NCBI RefSeq assembly: GCF_000568255.1
Contig: NZ_KK037166.1
Span: 2,424,546 to 2,477,060, forward strand
Direction: 5' to 3'
Length of the DNA stretch: 52,515 nucleotides
Source of the DNA: Kutzneria sp. 744
GTDB lineage: Bacteria; Actinomycetota; Actinomycetes; Mycobacteriales; Pseudonocardiaceae
Shown here: one piece after another, positions 23,652-32,214 of the stretch
Layout: each line of letters starts with the position of its first letter
Numbering within the stretch: position 1 is the stretch's first letter
Program-made: the position numbers and the translations under genes
The notes under the pieces: generated by a model
What the model was told of the DNA's origin: nothing
Database searches by the model: none
What the model saw: only the letters and a program-made list of their open reading frames with translations

Positions 23652-24865
23652 TGCCGCCTCTTCCCGCTCGGGCGGCCGCTCTTGCCGGACGGCCGGGCCT
23701 TGGGCGTGCGCGACGGCGTGCTCGCCGCGGCGGCCATGGCCTTCTCCTTGCGGATCTCGGCGCTCAGGGCCTCGTCGTCGCTCGGGTCGAAGTCCTCGCC
23801 CGCCTCGATGCCCTGCGCGGCCAGCTCCGCCTTGCGGGCCAGGTTGGCCCGGCGGTGGGCCACGCGCTCGGCCTGGAGCTTGTACTTCGGGTCGCGCATC
23901 TTCAGGTCCACCGTCAGCGGCGTGGCCAGGAAGATCGACGAGACCGCGCCGACCAGCATGCCGGTGAGCTGGATCAGGGCCAGGTCCTGCAGCGTGCCGA
24001 CGCCCAGCAGCACGACGCCGACCACGAGCAGGCCGAGGACCGGCAGCAGCGCGATCAGCGAGGTGTTGATGGAGCGCATCAGGGTCTGGTTGACGGCCAG
24101 GTTGGCCGCCTCGCCGTAGGTGCGCCGGGTCAGCTTGAGCAGGCCGCGGGTGTTCTCCCGGACCTTGTCGAACACGACCACGGTGTCGTACAGCGAGAAG
24201 CCCAGGATGGTCAGGAAGCCGATCACCGTCGCCGGCGTGACCTCGAAGCCGATGATCGAGTACACACCGGCGGTGACGATGAGGTCGTTGGCCAGCGAGG
24301 CCAGCGCGGCGGCGGCCATCGCGCGTTCGAAGTAGAACGTCAGGAAGATGGTCACCAGCACCAGGAACACCGCGAGCGCGATGAGGGCCTGCTGCGAGAT
24401 CTCATCGCCCCACGAGGAGCTGACGGCGCTGTCGCTGATGGCCTGCTGGTTGGGCTGGCCGTTGGTGCCCAGCGGCTTGAACTTGGCGAACAGCGCTTCC
24501 TTGAGCTTGACGACCTGGGTGCCGTCCAGCGGGACCGAGCGCAGCTGGATGGTCTCGGAGTCGCCGGAGCCCACGGTCTGCGCCTGCTCGGCGTCGCGGC
24601 CGACGGACTGCTTGTAGACCGACAGCACGCCGTCGACCGTCGCGGCCTCGCCCTGGCCCTTCACCGGCATCTGGATCTGGGTGCCGCCGGTGAACTCGAT
24701 GCCGTAGTTGAAGTTCTTGGTGACCATGGAACCGAGGCAGATGACGATCAGCACGGCGAACGCGATGTACCACCGCTTGCGCTTGCCGATGATGTCGAAC
24801 GCGCCGGTGCCGACGTAGAGGTTGTGCAGGACACCGTGCTTCTGCGGGGTCACGGGAGTCGACAC
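23648..24865 (-). CDS. secF: Protein translocase subunit SecF
   Basis: An inner-membrane partner of SecD that uses the proton motive force to help Sec-dependent protein export. The 405-residue protein has one N-terminal membrane segment, the family motif GIEFTGGTQIQ in the first extracytoplasmic domain, and five more membrane segments with the conserved LGFSLYDTVVVFDKVREN. The basic C-terminal tail (SGKSGRPSGKRRH) is typical of actinobacteria. The GTG at 24865 is chosen because GGAGG lies at good spacing upstream and it begins one base after the secD stop codon. Confidence 0.96.
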   Translation of the reverse strand: MSTPVTPQKHGVLHNLYVGTGAFDIIGKRKRWYIAFAVLIVICLGSMVTKNFNYGIEFTGGTQIQMPVKGQGEAATVDGVLSVYKQSVGRDAEQAQTVGSGDSETIQLRSVPLDGTQVVKLKEALFAKFKPLGTNGQPNQQAISDSAVSSSWGDEISQQALIALAVFLVLVTIFLTFYFERAMAAAALASLANDLIVTAGVYSIIGFEVTPATVIGFLTILGFSLYDTVVVFDKVRENTRGLLKLTRRTYGEAANLAVNQTLMRSINTSLIALLPVLGLLVVGVVLLGVGTLQDLALIQLTGMLVGAVSSIFLATPLTVDLKMRDPKYKLQAERVAHRRANLARKAELAAQGIEAGEDFDPSDDEALSAEIRKEKAMAAAASTPSRTPKARPSGKSGRPSGKRRH

Positions 24866-24866
24866 G

Positions 24867-26639
24867 TCAGGCCTCCTTCGCGACGGGGTTGGCCGCACGC
24901 TCGGCGGCACGCATCTCCACGCCGGCGTCGTGCACGGCGCCGAGGCCGGAGAAGGACGGCTTGGACAGGGTCTTGGAGCGGGACACCAGCGCCACCAACG
25001 GGTGCGTGACGATGAAGACCACGAGCAGGTCGATCACGGTGGACATGCCGGTGGTGAACGCGAAACCGCGCACGTCGCCGACGGCCAGCGTGTACAGCAC
25101 CGCGGCGGCCAGGAAGCTGACGCCGTCGGCCGACAGGATGGTGCGCCGCGCCCGGACCCAGGCCCGTGGCACCGCCGACCGGAACGACCTTCCCTCGCGC
25201 ACTTCGTCCTTCATGCGTTCGAAGAACACCACGAAGGAGTCGGCCGTGATGCCGATCGCGATGATGAAACCGGCGATGCCGGGCAGGTCGAGGCTGTAGT
25301 TGATCCACCGCCCGAACAGCACCAGGATCGCGTACACGACCAGGCCGGAGCAGACCAGCGAGAGCAGCGTCAGCACGCCGAGCGCCCGGTAGTAGAACAA
25401 GCAGTAGACGATCACCAGGAGCAGGCCGATGCCGCCGGCCAGCAGGCCGGCCTGCATGGAGGACAGGCCCAGGGTGGCCGACACCGTCTGGTTCTCCGAC
25501 ACCGTGAACGACAGCGGCAGCGAGCCGTAGCTCAGCGAGTTGGCCAGCGCCTTGGACGAGGCCTGGGTGAACGAGCCGCTGATCTCGGTGTTGCCGATGA
25601 TCTGCTGGTTGATCTTGGGCGCGGACTGCACCTGGCCGTCCAGCGTGAACGCGGCGTAGTTGCCGACGTTCTTGCCGGTGTAGTCGGCCCACGTCTTGGC
25701 GCCGTCCGGCTTGAAGGTCAGCGTGACGATCCACTGGGCCTGCTGCTGGTCGAACTGGGACTGCGCGGTCGAGATCTGCTTACCCTCGAGGAAGGACGGG
25801 CCCAGGATGTACTTGTTCTGGTGGTCCCGGTCGCAGGTGACCAGCGGCTTGTCCGAGTCGTCGTAGCCGGACATCGGGTCGGGCTTGGCGCAGTCGAGCG
25901 CGGCGAACGCGGCGGCCTGGGCGTTCGGGTCGGTGGCCACGGCCGGGTTCTGCCGCAGCGCCTTCGCCTGCTGGATCGCCTTGGCCTGGTTCGGGTCCGC
26001 GACACCGCTCACGGTCGGCGCCGGGCCGGTCGTGGTGGTCGCCGACGCGCCCGTGGAGGACGGCGGCGGGGTCGTCGTGGTCTGCGCGGCCTGCTTCAAC
26101 GGCACCGGCATGCCCTGGGGCTTGGCCGAGGTCGAGGTGGCCGGCGCGGAGCCCGTGGTGCTCGGCGTGGTCGAGCCGCTCGGCTTGACGGTGTTGCCGC
26201 TGGTCGTCGGCTTGCCCGAGGTGCTCGGCGGGGTGACCGGCGCGATCATCGGCGAGCCCGACTGCGGGTCCATCAGCACCGGCCGGAACTTCAGCACGGC
26301 CGGCTGGCTGACCGACTTGAGCTGGTCGCCGTCGTTGCCCGGCGCGGTGATCACCAGGTTGCTGCCGTCCTGGACGATCTCGGCGCCGGAGACGCCGTTG
26401 CCGTTGACCCGGTCGGCCAGGATCTGCTTGGCCTGGGTCAGGGAGTCCTGTGCCGGTGGCTTGCCGTCCGGGGAGATCGCGGTCAACGTGACCCGGGTGC
26501 CCCCCTGCAGGTCGATACCGAGTTTGGGCGTCGGCTTTCCACTGCCGGTGAAGAACACCAAGGCGTAGAGCACGACCACGATGAGGGCGAAGACACCCAG
26601 GTAACGCACTGGGCGGATCTGCCCGGCCGGAGGTGCCAC
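24867..26639 (-). CDS. secD: Protein translocase subunit SecD
   Basis: The large SecDF subunit, 590 residues. It has an N-terminal membrane segment near residues 13-32, the motif LGIDLQGGTRVTL, and a C-terminal block of membrane segments with LPGIAGFIIAIGITADSFVVFFERMKDE. The extracytoplasmic region holds a low-complexity stretch rich in Ser, Thr, Pro and Gly at about residues 125-215, probably a flexible linker of the kind seen in actinobacterial SecD. Start GTG at 26639. It is in one operon with yajC upstream and secF downstream. Confidence 0.96.
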   Translation of the reverse strand: MAPPAGQIRPVRYLGVFALIVVVLYALVFFTGSGKPTPKLGIDLQGGTRVTLTAISPDGKPPAQDSLTQAKQILADRVNGNGVSGAEIVQDGSNLVITAPGNDGDQLKSVSQPAVLKFRPVLMDPQSGSPMIAPVTPPSTSGKPTTSGNTVKPSGSTTPSTTGSAPATSTSAKPQGMPVPLKQAAQTTTTPPPSSTGASATTTTGPAPTVSGVADPNQAKAIQQAKALRQNPAVATDPNAQAAAFAALDCAKPDPMSGYDDSDKPLVTCDRDHQNKYILGPSFLEGKQISTAQSQFDQQQAQWIVTLTFKPDGAKTWADYTGKNVGNYAAFTLDGQVQSAPKINQQIIGNTEISGSFTQASSKALANSLSYGSLPLSFTVSENQTVSATLGLSSMQAGLLAGGIGLLLVIVYCLFYYRALGVLTLLSLVCSGLVVYAILVLFGRWINYSLDLPGIAGFIIAIGITADSFVVFFERMKDEVREGRSFRSAVPRAWVRARRTILSADGVSFLAAAVLYTLAVGDVRGFAFTTGMSTVIDLLVVFIVTHPLVALVSRSKTLSKPSFSGLGAVHDAGVEMRAAERAANPVAKEA

Positions 26640-26824
26640 GGTCGGTCGGTCTCCTCGTGCTGATAGTTGTTGGTGGTGTGCCCCGGCGCCCGGGTCGGAC
26701 GACGGAGAGCCCTCACGTGGCGGTCAGAGTGCGGGCGAGGTCGCAGCGTACTCCCCGCCGTGTGAGGCGCGCGTCACTGTGCGAGGTCGCCCCGGCTCGG
26801 ACGACCCCGCATCGGCCGGACGGC

Positions 26825-27196
26825 TCAGCCCTTGGTCTTGCTCTCCAGCGGCGGGGCGATCTCGGCGTTGCTCGCCGGCTCGCCCGCGACCTGCTCCTCG
26901 TCCTCGGTCTCCACGACGTCCGAGTCGACCGTCGGGTTCACCTTCTCGCGGACCGCGGCGCGCAGCCAGGTCGTCACGACACCCGGCGCGATCTCGATGT
27001 CGATGTTGGTCTCCGAGTCGACGCTCGCCACCGTGCCGAACAGGCCGGACGTGGTCATCACGCGATCGCCGACGGTCAGCGACGTCTGCAGCTGCTGCTG
27101 CTGCGCCACCGCCTTGCGCTGCCGGCGGCTGCCGAAGAAGAGCATGCCGCCGACCAGCACGATGAGCAGCGGGAGCAGCAAGGCCTGGGGGTCCAT
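26825..27196 (-). CDS. yajC: Preprotein translocase accessory subunit YajC
   Basis: A small membrane protein associated with SecDF. It has a single membrane segment (ALLLPLLIVLVGGMLFF) near residues 4-21, followed by a basic stretch (RRQRKA) and the YajC core LTVGDRVMTTSGLFGTVASV. The acidic C-terminal tail is normal for actinobacteria. Two adjacent ATG codons occur (27199 and 27196); the second is preferred because CGGAGA lies too close to the first. The gene sits between the damaged ruvB and secD. Confidence 0.93.
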   Translation of the reverse strand: MDPQALLLPLLIVLVGGMLFFGSRRQRKAVAQQQQLQTSLTVGDRVMTTSGLFGTVASVDSETNIDIEIAPGVVTTWLRAAVREKVNPTVDSDVVETEDEEQVAGEPASNAEIAPPLESKTKG

Positions 27197-27274
27197 CATT
27201 CTCCGTTCGGTGACGGCCCATACCTTCACAGGGCGTCACATGCTGGGGTATGCCCATTGAGTCTGCCACACGGC

Positions 27275-28543
27275 TTATCGCCCATAACCCGTGGCTGGCG
27301 GCTCGCCCGGCGCCTCGGCCGGCGGCGTCAGGCCCAGGTGCTGCCAGGCGGCGACCGTGGCCACCCGTCCCCGCGGCGTGCGCGCGAGCATGCCGGCGCG
27401 CACCAGGAAGGGCTCGCAGACCTCCTCGACGGTTCGCTAGTATACCTTTCGGCTCCAGGCTTTGGCCTACCACAAGCTCCAATGTCTTTCAGATCTAGGC
27501 TACAACGGAATCAGTTTGGTTGCTCGGGACTTCATCCGTCGGGGCCCATTTGCCGGTAAACTTGTTAACTGTGACTGGTCCTAGAGATGCTAATGAGGAT
27601 GGGATTTCCGGGCGACAACTCATGTCGCAGAGCGGACCCGTTACGAGGCTCGAAATGGCGCCAGAGGCTTAGGATACGTGCAACCCCTCCACCGGGCCCC
27701 CGCTGAAGCTCCTGACCAGCGCGTTCAGCACCGCGCGGTCCACCGGTCCAGGCCGAGGTCGTCCACGTCGTAGACGGCCAGCGCGGCCCGCGCGACGTCG
27801 GTGCTGATGATCCCGTTCGCGCGCACCTCGGCGTAGTCGCGGACGCGGCGCAGCAGGCGGTTGGCGATACGCGGTGTGCCCCTTGAACGGCGAGCGATCT
27901 CGGCCGCGCCGTCACCCGGGAGGTCCATGCCGAGGATCGCCGCCGAACGGTGCAGCACCTGCTCCAACTCGGCCGGCGTGTAGAACTCCATGTGCCCGGT
28001 GAAGCCGAAACGGTCACGCAGCGGGCCGGTCAGCGAGCCGGACCTGGTGGTCGCGCCGACCAGCGTGAACGGGGCGATCTCCAACGGGATGGAGGTCGCG
28101 CCCGGGCCCTTGCCGACCACGACGTCGACGCGGAAGTCCTCCATCGCCAGGTACAGCATCTCCTCGGCCGGGCGGGCGATGCGGTGGATCTCGTCGATGA
28201 ACAGGACGTCGCCCTCGACCAGGTTGGACAGCATCGCGGCGAGGTCGCCGGCGCGTTCCAGGGCCGGGCCCGACGTGATGCGAATGGCCGCGCCGAGCTC
28301 GGCAGCGATGATCATCGAGAGGCTGGTCTTGCCCAGGCCGGGCGGGCCGGACAGCAGCACGTGGTCCGGCGGCTGGCCGCGCATCTGGGCACCGCGCAGC
28401 ACCAGTTCCAGCTGCTCACGAACTCGGGGCTGGCCCACGAACTCCGACATCCGGCTCGGTCGCAGCGACGCCTCGACGTCGCGCTCGGTCGGTTCCGCGA
28501 GCGCGGACAGCGGCCCGTGCTCGTGCTCGTCGAAGTCGCTCAT
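27275..28543 (-). pseudogene. ruvB: Holliday-junction helicase RuvB, disrupted
   Basis: RuvB is the AAA+ motor that drives Holliday-junction branch migration with RuvA. The N-terminal part is intact: GPPGLGKTS (Walker A), DEIHR (Walker B), GATTRSG, and the winged-helix start up to DVDDLGLDR. Then one base is missing relative to the expected LGLDRLDRAVL, giving a stop at 27725 after 272 residues. In the other frame the sequence continues [12 protein letters not shown] to about 27689. It is then replaced by about 250 bases of AT-richer DNA, after which [20 protein letters not shown] and the rest of the C-terminus resume (27433-27275). Roughly 15 codons (expected VGVSTLAVAVGEEPT) are missing. 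A normal RuvB has about 350 residues. The ATG at 28543 overlaps the ruvA stop. The damage could be real or an assembly fault. Confidence 0.85.
27437..27688. other. AT-richer patch inside ruvB
   Basis: About 250 bases clearly poorer in GC than the flanks, interrupting the last third of ruvB. No long ORF, terminal inverted repeat or target-site duplication was recognised. It contains several CTAG sites, which are uncommon in the surrounding DNA. It replaces, rather than simply splits, a short stretch of ruvB. No similarity to the two other patches (about 32025-32214 and 37970-38229) is visible by eye. Confidence 0.7.
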
Positions 28544-29154
28544 CGCTTGCGGCCCAACGATGTCAGCGCCTGCCGCAGCACGAAGGCGGTGTCACGGGGG
28601 CGCCCAGGATCCGGCACTGCCTTGGCCAGCACCGCGTCCACCGCCTGCTCCGCCGCCTTCGCCGCGAAACCGAGGCCCAGCAACGCCTCCGTGACCTGCG
28701 CGCGCACGAGCTCGGCGTCGGCGCTGGTCTCGGGGCCGGGGGTGCCGCTGGTGAGCGCGCCGACCTTGTCGCGCAGCTCGATGATCAGGCGTTCCGCGCC
28801 CTTGCGGCCGATGCCGGGCACCTGCGTGAGCATCGAGGTGTTGCCCTCAGCCAGCGCCGCCCGCAGCTTGTCCGGCTCCAGCACCGCCAGCGTCGCCAGC
28901 GCGATCTTCGGGCCGATACCCGACACTGTCAGCAGCAGCCCGAACAGCTGCCGCGCGTCCGGGTCCGTGAAGCCGAACAGGGTCAGCGAGTCCTCGCGCA
29001 CGATCAGTGCGGTGTGCAGCATCGCCTCGGTGCCGCGGCGCAGGCCGGCCAGCGTCGTCGGCGTGGCCAGCACGGCGTAGCCCAGGCCGCCGACCTCGAT
29101 GACGGCATGGTCCAGAGCGATGGACAGCACCGGTCCACGTACCGACGAGATCAC
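28540..29154 (-). CDS. ruvA: Holliday-junction binding protein RuvA
   Basis: RuvA tetramers hold the Holliday junction open for RuvB. The 204-residue protein has the N-terminal OB-fold (VRGPVLSI...[16 protein letters not shown]), two helix-hairpin-helix motifs ([10 protein letters not shown] and [11 protein letters not shown]), and a C-terminal domain that binds RuvB. The GTG at 29154 overlaps the ruvC stop (GTGA) and its own stop overlaps the ruvB ATG, so ruvC-ruvA-ruvB are translationally coupled. Confidence 0.95.
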   Translation of the reverse strand: MISSVRGPVLSIALDHAVIEVGGLGYAVLATPTTLAGLRRGTEAMLHTALIVREDSLTLFGFTDPDARQLFGLLLTVSGIGPKIALATLAVLEPDKLRAALAEGNTSMLTQVPGIGRKGAERLIIELRDKVGALTSGTPGPETSADAELVRAQVTEALLGLGFAAKAAEQAVDAVLAKAVPDPGRPRDTAFVLRQALTSLGRKR

Positions 29155-29723
29155 CGTGCTACTCCCCTGTTCGCGGCCTCGGCCAGCCGGGCCTTGTGTC
29201 GACGTTGCAGTTCCGCGGCGCGGGCCTCGGCCTGCGCCAGCCGGGCGATCAGCGGCGCCCGCCACAGATGGCAGATGCCCAGCGCCAGCGCGTCCGCGGC
29301 GTCCGCCGGCTTGGGCGCGACGGTCAGGCCCAGCAGACGGGTCACCATCGTCGTGACCTGCGCCTTGTCGGCCGTGCCCGAGCCCGTGACGGCCGCCTTG
29401 ACCTCGCTCGGCGTGTGGAAGGCGACCGGCAGGCCACGCTTGGCCGCCAGCAGCGCCACCACCCCGCCGGCCTGGGCCGTGCCCATCGCCGTGCGCACGT
29501 TGTGCTGGCTGAACACCCGCTCGATCGCCACCACCTCGGGGCGGTGCCGGTCCAACCAGTCCTCCACCACCTCGGACAGCTGGAGCAGGCGCCGGGCCAG
29601 GTCCTCGTCGGCCGGAGTCCGGGCCACGCCCACTTCGACGCAGCGCACCGTGCGCCCCGGCCCGCCGTCGACCACGCCGAGGCCGCACCGGGTCAGCCCA
29701 GGGTCGACGCCAAGCACCCGCAC
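29151..29723 (-). CDS. ruvC: Holliday-junction resolvase RuvC
   Basis: An endonuclease that cuts Holliday junctions. The 190-residue protein shows the acidic active-site residues in [10 protein letters not shown] (Asp 7), AIERVFSQ (Glu), and the C-terminal [13 protein letters not shown] pair. The length is slightly above the E. coli enzyme because of a C-terminal basic tail, as usual in actinobacteria. It is the first gene of ruvCAB. Confidence 0.95.
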   Translation of the reverse strand: MRVLGVDPGLTRCGLGVVDGGPGRTVRCVEVGVARTPADEDLARRLLQLSEVVEDWLDRHRPEVVAIERVFSQHNVRTAMGTAQAGGVVALLAAKRGLPVAFHTPSEVKAAVTGSGTADKAQVTTMVTRLLGLTVAPKPADAADALALGICHLWRAPLIARLAQAEARAAELQRRHKARLAEAANRGVAR

Positions 29724-29812
29724 TTCGTCCCGCCTCCGCCGATTCGCCGAACACCCGTTCGAGCGGGGACATTACCGGGCCCGGTGATCGGCTCCGCCGG
29801 CAACACGCCGTT

Positions 29813-29869
29813 ATGCAGGGAAGGACGCCTTACCCTCGTTGAACGCAGGTAAGGCGTCCTTCCCTGCAT
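29813..29869. repeat. Hairpin repeat family 2, copy 1
   Basis: Perfect 22-base arms (29813-29834 and 29848-29869) around a 13-base loop. The arms contain GGGAAGGACGCCTTACC and its complement. It lies 44 bases after the DUF4262 stop and upstream of ruvC. The same arms recur at 37729-37785 with the loop in the opposite orientation. Confidence 0.9.
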
Positions 29870-29913
29870 CAGCGACATCAGCGGGACAGTCGCCCGACCG
29901 CCGCGACGGGATT

Positions 29914-30420
29914 TCAGGCGCCGTCGATGCCCGGGCGCCAGGACTCCGGGCGGCCGCTCATGGTCAGCACCGGCTGCCACTGGGCGAAGCCCTGCGGCGC
30001 CTGCGGATGCCACGGCCAGAAGCCGCCCTCGGACGGCACGATCAGCTGCACGGCCGGGAAGTCTCCGGTGGGGTACAGCAGGAAGGCGCTGCCGAAGAAC
30101 TCCGGGTAGTAGCCCCGGGCCACCCGCTCCACGGTGATCGGCACGCCGTTGAAGAACTGCCGGTACAGCTGCCCCGGCTGGAACCGCACGCCCTGCCGGG
30201 CCTCGTTCACGTACGCGGTGATGAGCACCCGGCCCAGCTCCAGCGGCAGCCCGATGACCACCGCCTCCGCCACGCCGAACCGCCGCCACGCGCCGACCGT
30301 GAAGCAGTAGGGCGCCCCGTGCTCGTCGCCCGCCACCTCGACCACCGCGTTGCCGTGGTCCTCCGCCTGCTTCAGCAGCCACTGCCGCATGTCGCGGTCG
30401 GCGTCGGGGAGCTTGTTCAT
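29914..30420 (-). CDS. DUF4262 domain protein
   Basis: A 168-residue soluble protein of unknown function. It matches the pattern of DUF4262 proteins: YCFTVGAWRRFG near the N-terminus, then VIGLPLELGRVLI, VRFQPGQLYRQFF, YYPEFFGSAFLLYP and VQLIVPSEGGFWPW. The ATG at 30420 is preferred; a longer frame to 30510 would run through the terminator of yebC. No strong ribosome site precedes the ATG, and GTG at 30441 is an alternative. It sits between yebC and ruvC, which are usually neighbours, so it may be a later insertion. Confidence 0.8.
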   Translation of the reverse strand: MNKLPDADRDMRQWLLKQAEDHGNAVVEVAGDEHGAPYCFTVGAWRRFGVAEAVVIGLPLELGRVLITAYVNEARQGVRFQPGQLYRQFFNGVPITVERVARGYYPEFFGSAFLLYPTGDFPAVQLIVPSEGGFWPWHPQAPQGFAQWQPVLTMSGRPESWRPGIDGA

Positions 30421-30478
30421 CGCGGAGTTCGGAGGTGGCACGGCGTCATTCTGCACATAAACGCTGTGAACTAAAAGT

Positions 30479-30508
30479 GTTGCCCGGCAACTTGCGTTGC
30501 CGGGCAAC
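30479..30508 (-). terminator. Rho-independent terminator of yebC
   Basis: A perfect 12-bp stem (GTTGCCCGGCAA at 30479-30490 with its complement at 30497-30508) with a 6-base loop. On the minus strand it is followed by ACTTTT. It starts 15 bases after the yebC stop. An A/T run on the other side (30509-30513) could make it work both ways. Confidence 0.85.
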
Positions 30509-30523
30509 AAAAATCTGTGGAAC

Positions 30524-31276
30524 TCAGGCGTCGACCTCGGCCATGACCTCGTCGGACACGTCGAAGTTGGCGAAGACGTTCTGCACGTCGTCGCAGTCCT
30601 CCAGCGCGTCGATCAGCTTGAACATCTTGCGCGCGCCGTCGGCCTCCAGCTGGACCGTCATGGACGGCAGGAAGTTGGCCTCGGCCGACTCGTAGTCGAA
30701 GCCGGCCTCCTGCAGCGCCTTGCGGACCGGGATGAGGTCGCCGGCCTCGGACACGATCTCGAAGCTCTCGCCGAGGTCGTTGACCTCCTCGGCGCCCGCG
30801 TCCAGCACGGCCATCAGGACGTCGTCCTCGGACACGTCGTTCTTCGGCATGAGCACGACGCCCTTGCGCGAGAACAGGTACGCCACCGAGCCCGGGTCGG
30901 CCATGTTGCCGCCGTTGCGGGTCATCGCCGTGCGCACCTCGGACGCCGCGCGGTTGCGGTTGTCGGTGAGGCACTCGATCAGCACGGCCACGCCGTTGGG
31001 CCCGTAGCCCTCGTACATGATCGTCTGCCAGTCGGCGCCGCCGGCCTCCTCCCCGCCGCCGCGCTTGCGGGCCCGCTCGATGTTGTCCAGCGGCACCGAG
31101 TTCTTGCGGGCCTTCTGGATCGCGTCGTACAGCGTCGGGTTGCCGTCCGGGTCACCGCCCCCGGTGCGGGCCGCCACCTCGATGTTCTTCACCAGCCGCG
31201 CGAACAGCTTGCCGCGCTTGGCGTCGATCGCGGCCTTCTTGTGCTTGGTAGTCGCCCACTTGGAGTGGCCGCTCAT
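30524..31276 (-). CDS. yebC: YebC/PmpR family protein
   Basis: A 250-residue member of the YebC/TACO1 family, known as transcriptional regulators or, more recently, as factors easing ribosome stalling. The signature [25 protein letters not shown] is at the N-terminus (first 20: [20 protein letters not shown]), followed by [11 protein letters not shown] and the mid-domain [20 protein letters not shown]. The ATG at 31276 has GGAGGAA at good spacing, which rules out the longer frame. It lies 52 bases after pdxT and ends at a strong terminator. Confidence 0.95.
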   Translation of the reverse strand: MSGHSKWATTKHKKAAIDAKRGKLFARLVKNIEVAARTGGGDPDGNPTLYDAIQKARKNSVPLDNIERARKRGGGEEAGGADWQTIMYEGYGPNGVAVLIECLTDNRNRAASEVRTAMTRNGGNMADPGSVAYLFSRKGVVLMPKNDVSEDDVLMAVLDAGAEEVNDLGESFEIVSEAGDLIPVRKALQEAGFDYESAEANFLPSMTVQLEADGARKMFKLIDALEDCDDVQNVFANFDVSDEVMAEVDA

Positions 31277-31328
31277 GAAACTTCCTCCGTCAGACTCGAC
31301 GACCTCGACGACCGTTCCCACGACGCCC

Positions 31329-31946
31329 TCAGGCCGCGCGGACAGTCTCCACGAACAGGCGGTGCACGCGCTCGTCGCCGGTGAGCTCGGGATGGAACGC
31401 GGTCGCGAGCACGGACCCCTGCCGAACTGCGACGATCCTACCGGCGGCGACGCCGCTGGACGGTATGTCGGGCACCCGGGCGAGGACCTCGACGCCCTCG
31501 CCGACCGACTCCACCCAGGGGGCGCGGATGAACACCGCGTGCACCGGGCCGCCGTCGACCCCGATGACCGGCAGCTCGCACTCGAACGAGTCGACCTGCC
31601 GGCCGAAGGCGTTGCGCCGGACCACCATGTCCACGGCGGCCAACTGCTGCTGGTCGGGGCGGCCGTCCTCGACCGTCCCGGCCAGCAGGATCATGCCGGC
31701 GCACGAGCCGTACGCGGGCAGGCCGTCGACCAGCCGCTTGCGCAGCGGTTCGAGCAGCTCGAAGGTCTCCAGCAGCCTGCTCATGGTGGTCGACTCGCCG
31801 CCGGGCAGCACGATGCCGTCGACCTCGGCGAGCTCCTCTGGCCTGCGCACCGGCCGCGCGATCACATCGCACTCGGCCAGCGACACGAGGTGCTCACGCA
31901 CGTCGCCCTGCAGGGCGAGCACGCCGATGACGGGCTGGGCGGGCAC
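31329..31946 (-). CDS. pdxT: Pyridoxal 5'-phosphate synthase glutaminase subunit
   Basis: PdxT releases ammonia from glutamine and passes it to PdxS for vitamin B6 synthesis. The 205-residue protein has the nucleophile Cys in [11 protein letters not shown], the family motif LPGGESTT, and the catalytic His-Glu in [10 protein letters not shown]. The GTG at 31946 has AGGAGG upstream. Its partner pdxS is at 40834-41733, nearly 9 kb away; the two are normally adjacent. Confidence 0.95.
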   Translation of the reverse strand: MPAQPVIGVLALQGDVREHLVSLAECDVIARPVRRPEELAEVDGIVLPGGESTTMSRLLETFELLEPLRKRLVDGLPAYGSCAGMILLAGTVEDGRPDQQQLAAVDMVVRRNAFGRQVDSFECELPVIGVDGGPVHAVFIRAPWVESVGEGVEVLARVPDIPSSGVAAGRIVAVRQGSVLATAFHPELTGDERVHRLFVETVRAA

Positions 31947-32024
31947 GGGTGAGCGACCTCCTGGACGGGTACCTGAACCTCCAGCTTATTGACCGCCGAC
32001 CGGGACCGCGCTCGTTACGTCAGC

Positions 32025-32214
32025 AGGGCATGCCTGGGCATGTAATTCACACCGGCCCTGCTAGATAGCGGAACAAATCAAGCGAATCCTAGGACGACAC
32101 TGGTTGAAGCAGTGAAGACTTCCCGGTGATTTCCTAATAGACAATCACCCAATCCCAATATGTAAGAACCGGGGGCTGGATGAGTCTTCGTACTACCCCT
32201 GTCACTCCCTCACG
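32025..32214. other. AT-richer patch at the 3' end of the permease gene
   Basis: About 190 bases poorer in GC than the flanks. The permease reading frame enters it from the right and takes an abrupt non-family tail that stops at 32134. To the left, the minus strand reads DVTSAVPVGGQ-stop at about 32023-31991, which may be the original permease C-terminus. An inverted repeat AGCAGGGC/GCCCTGCT lies at 32022-32029 and 32055-32062. It resembles in kind, not in sequence, the patches in ruvB and in the enoyl-CoA hydratase. Confidence 0.55.

Noticed and set aside
26050-26260. Low-complexity DNA in secD as a possible insertion or minisatellite
   Set aside because: It keeps the frame and encodes a Ser/Thr/Pro/Gly linker of the kind common in extracytoplasmic actinobacterial proteins.
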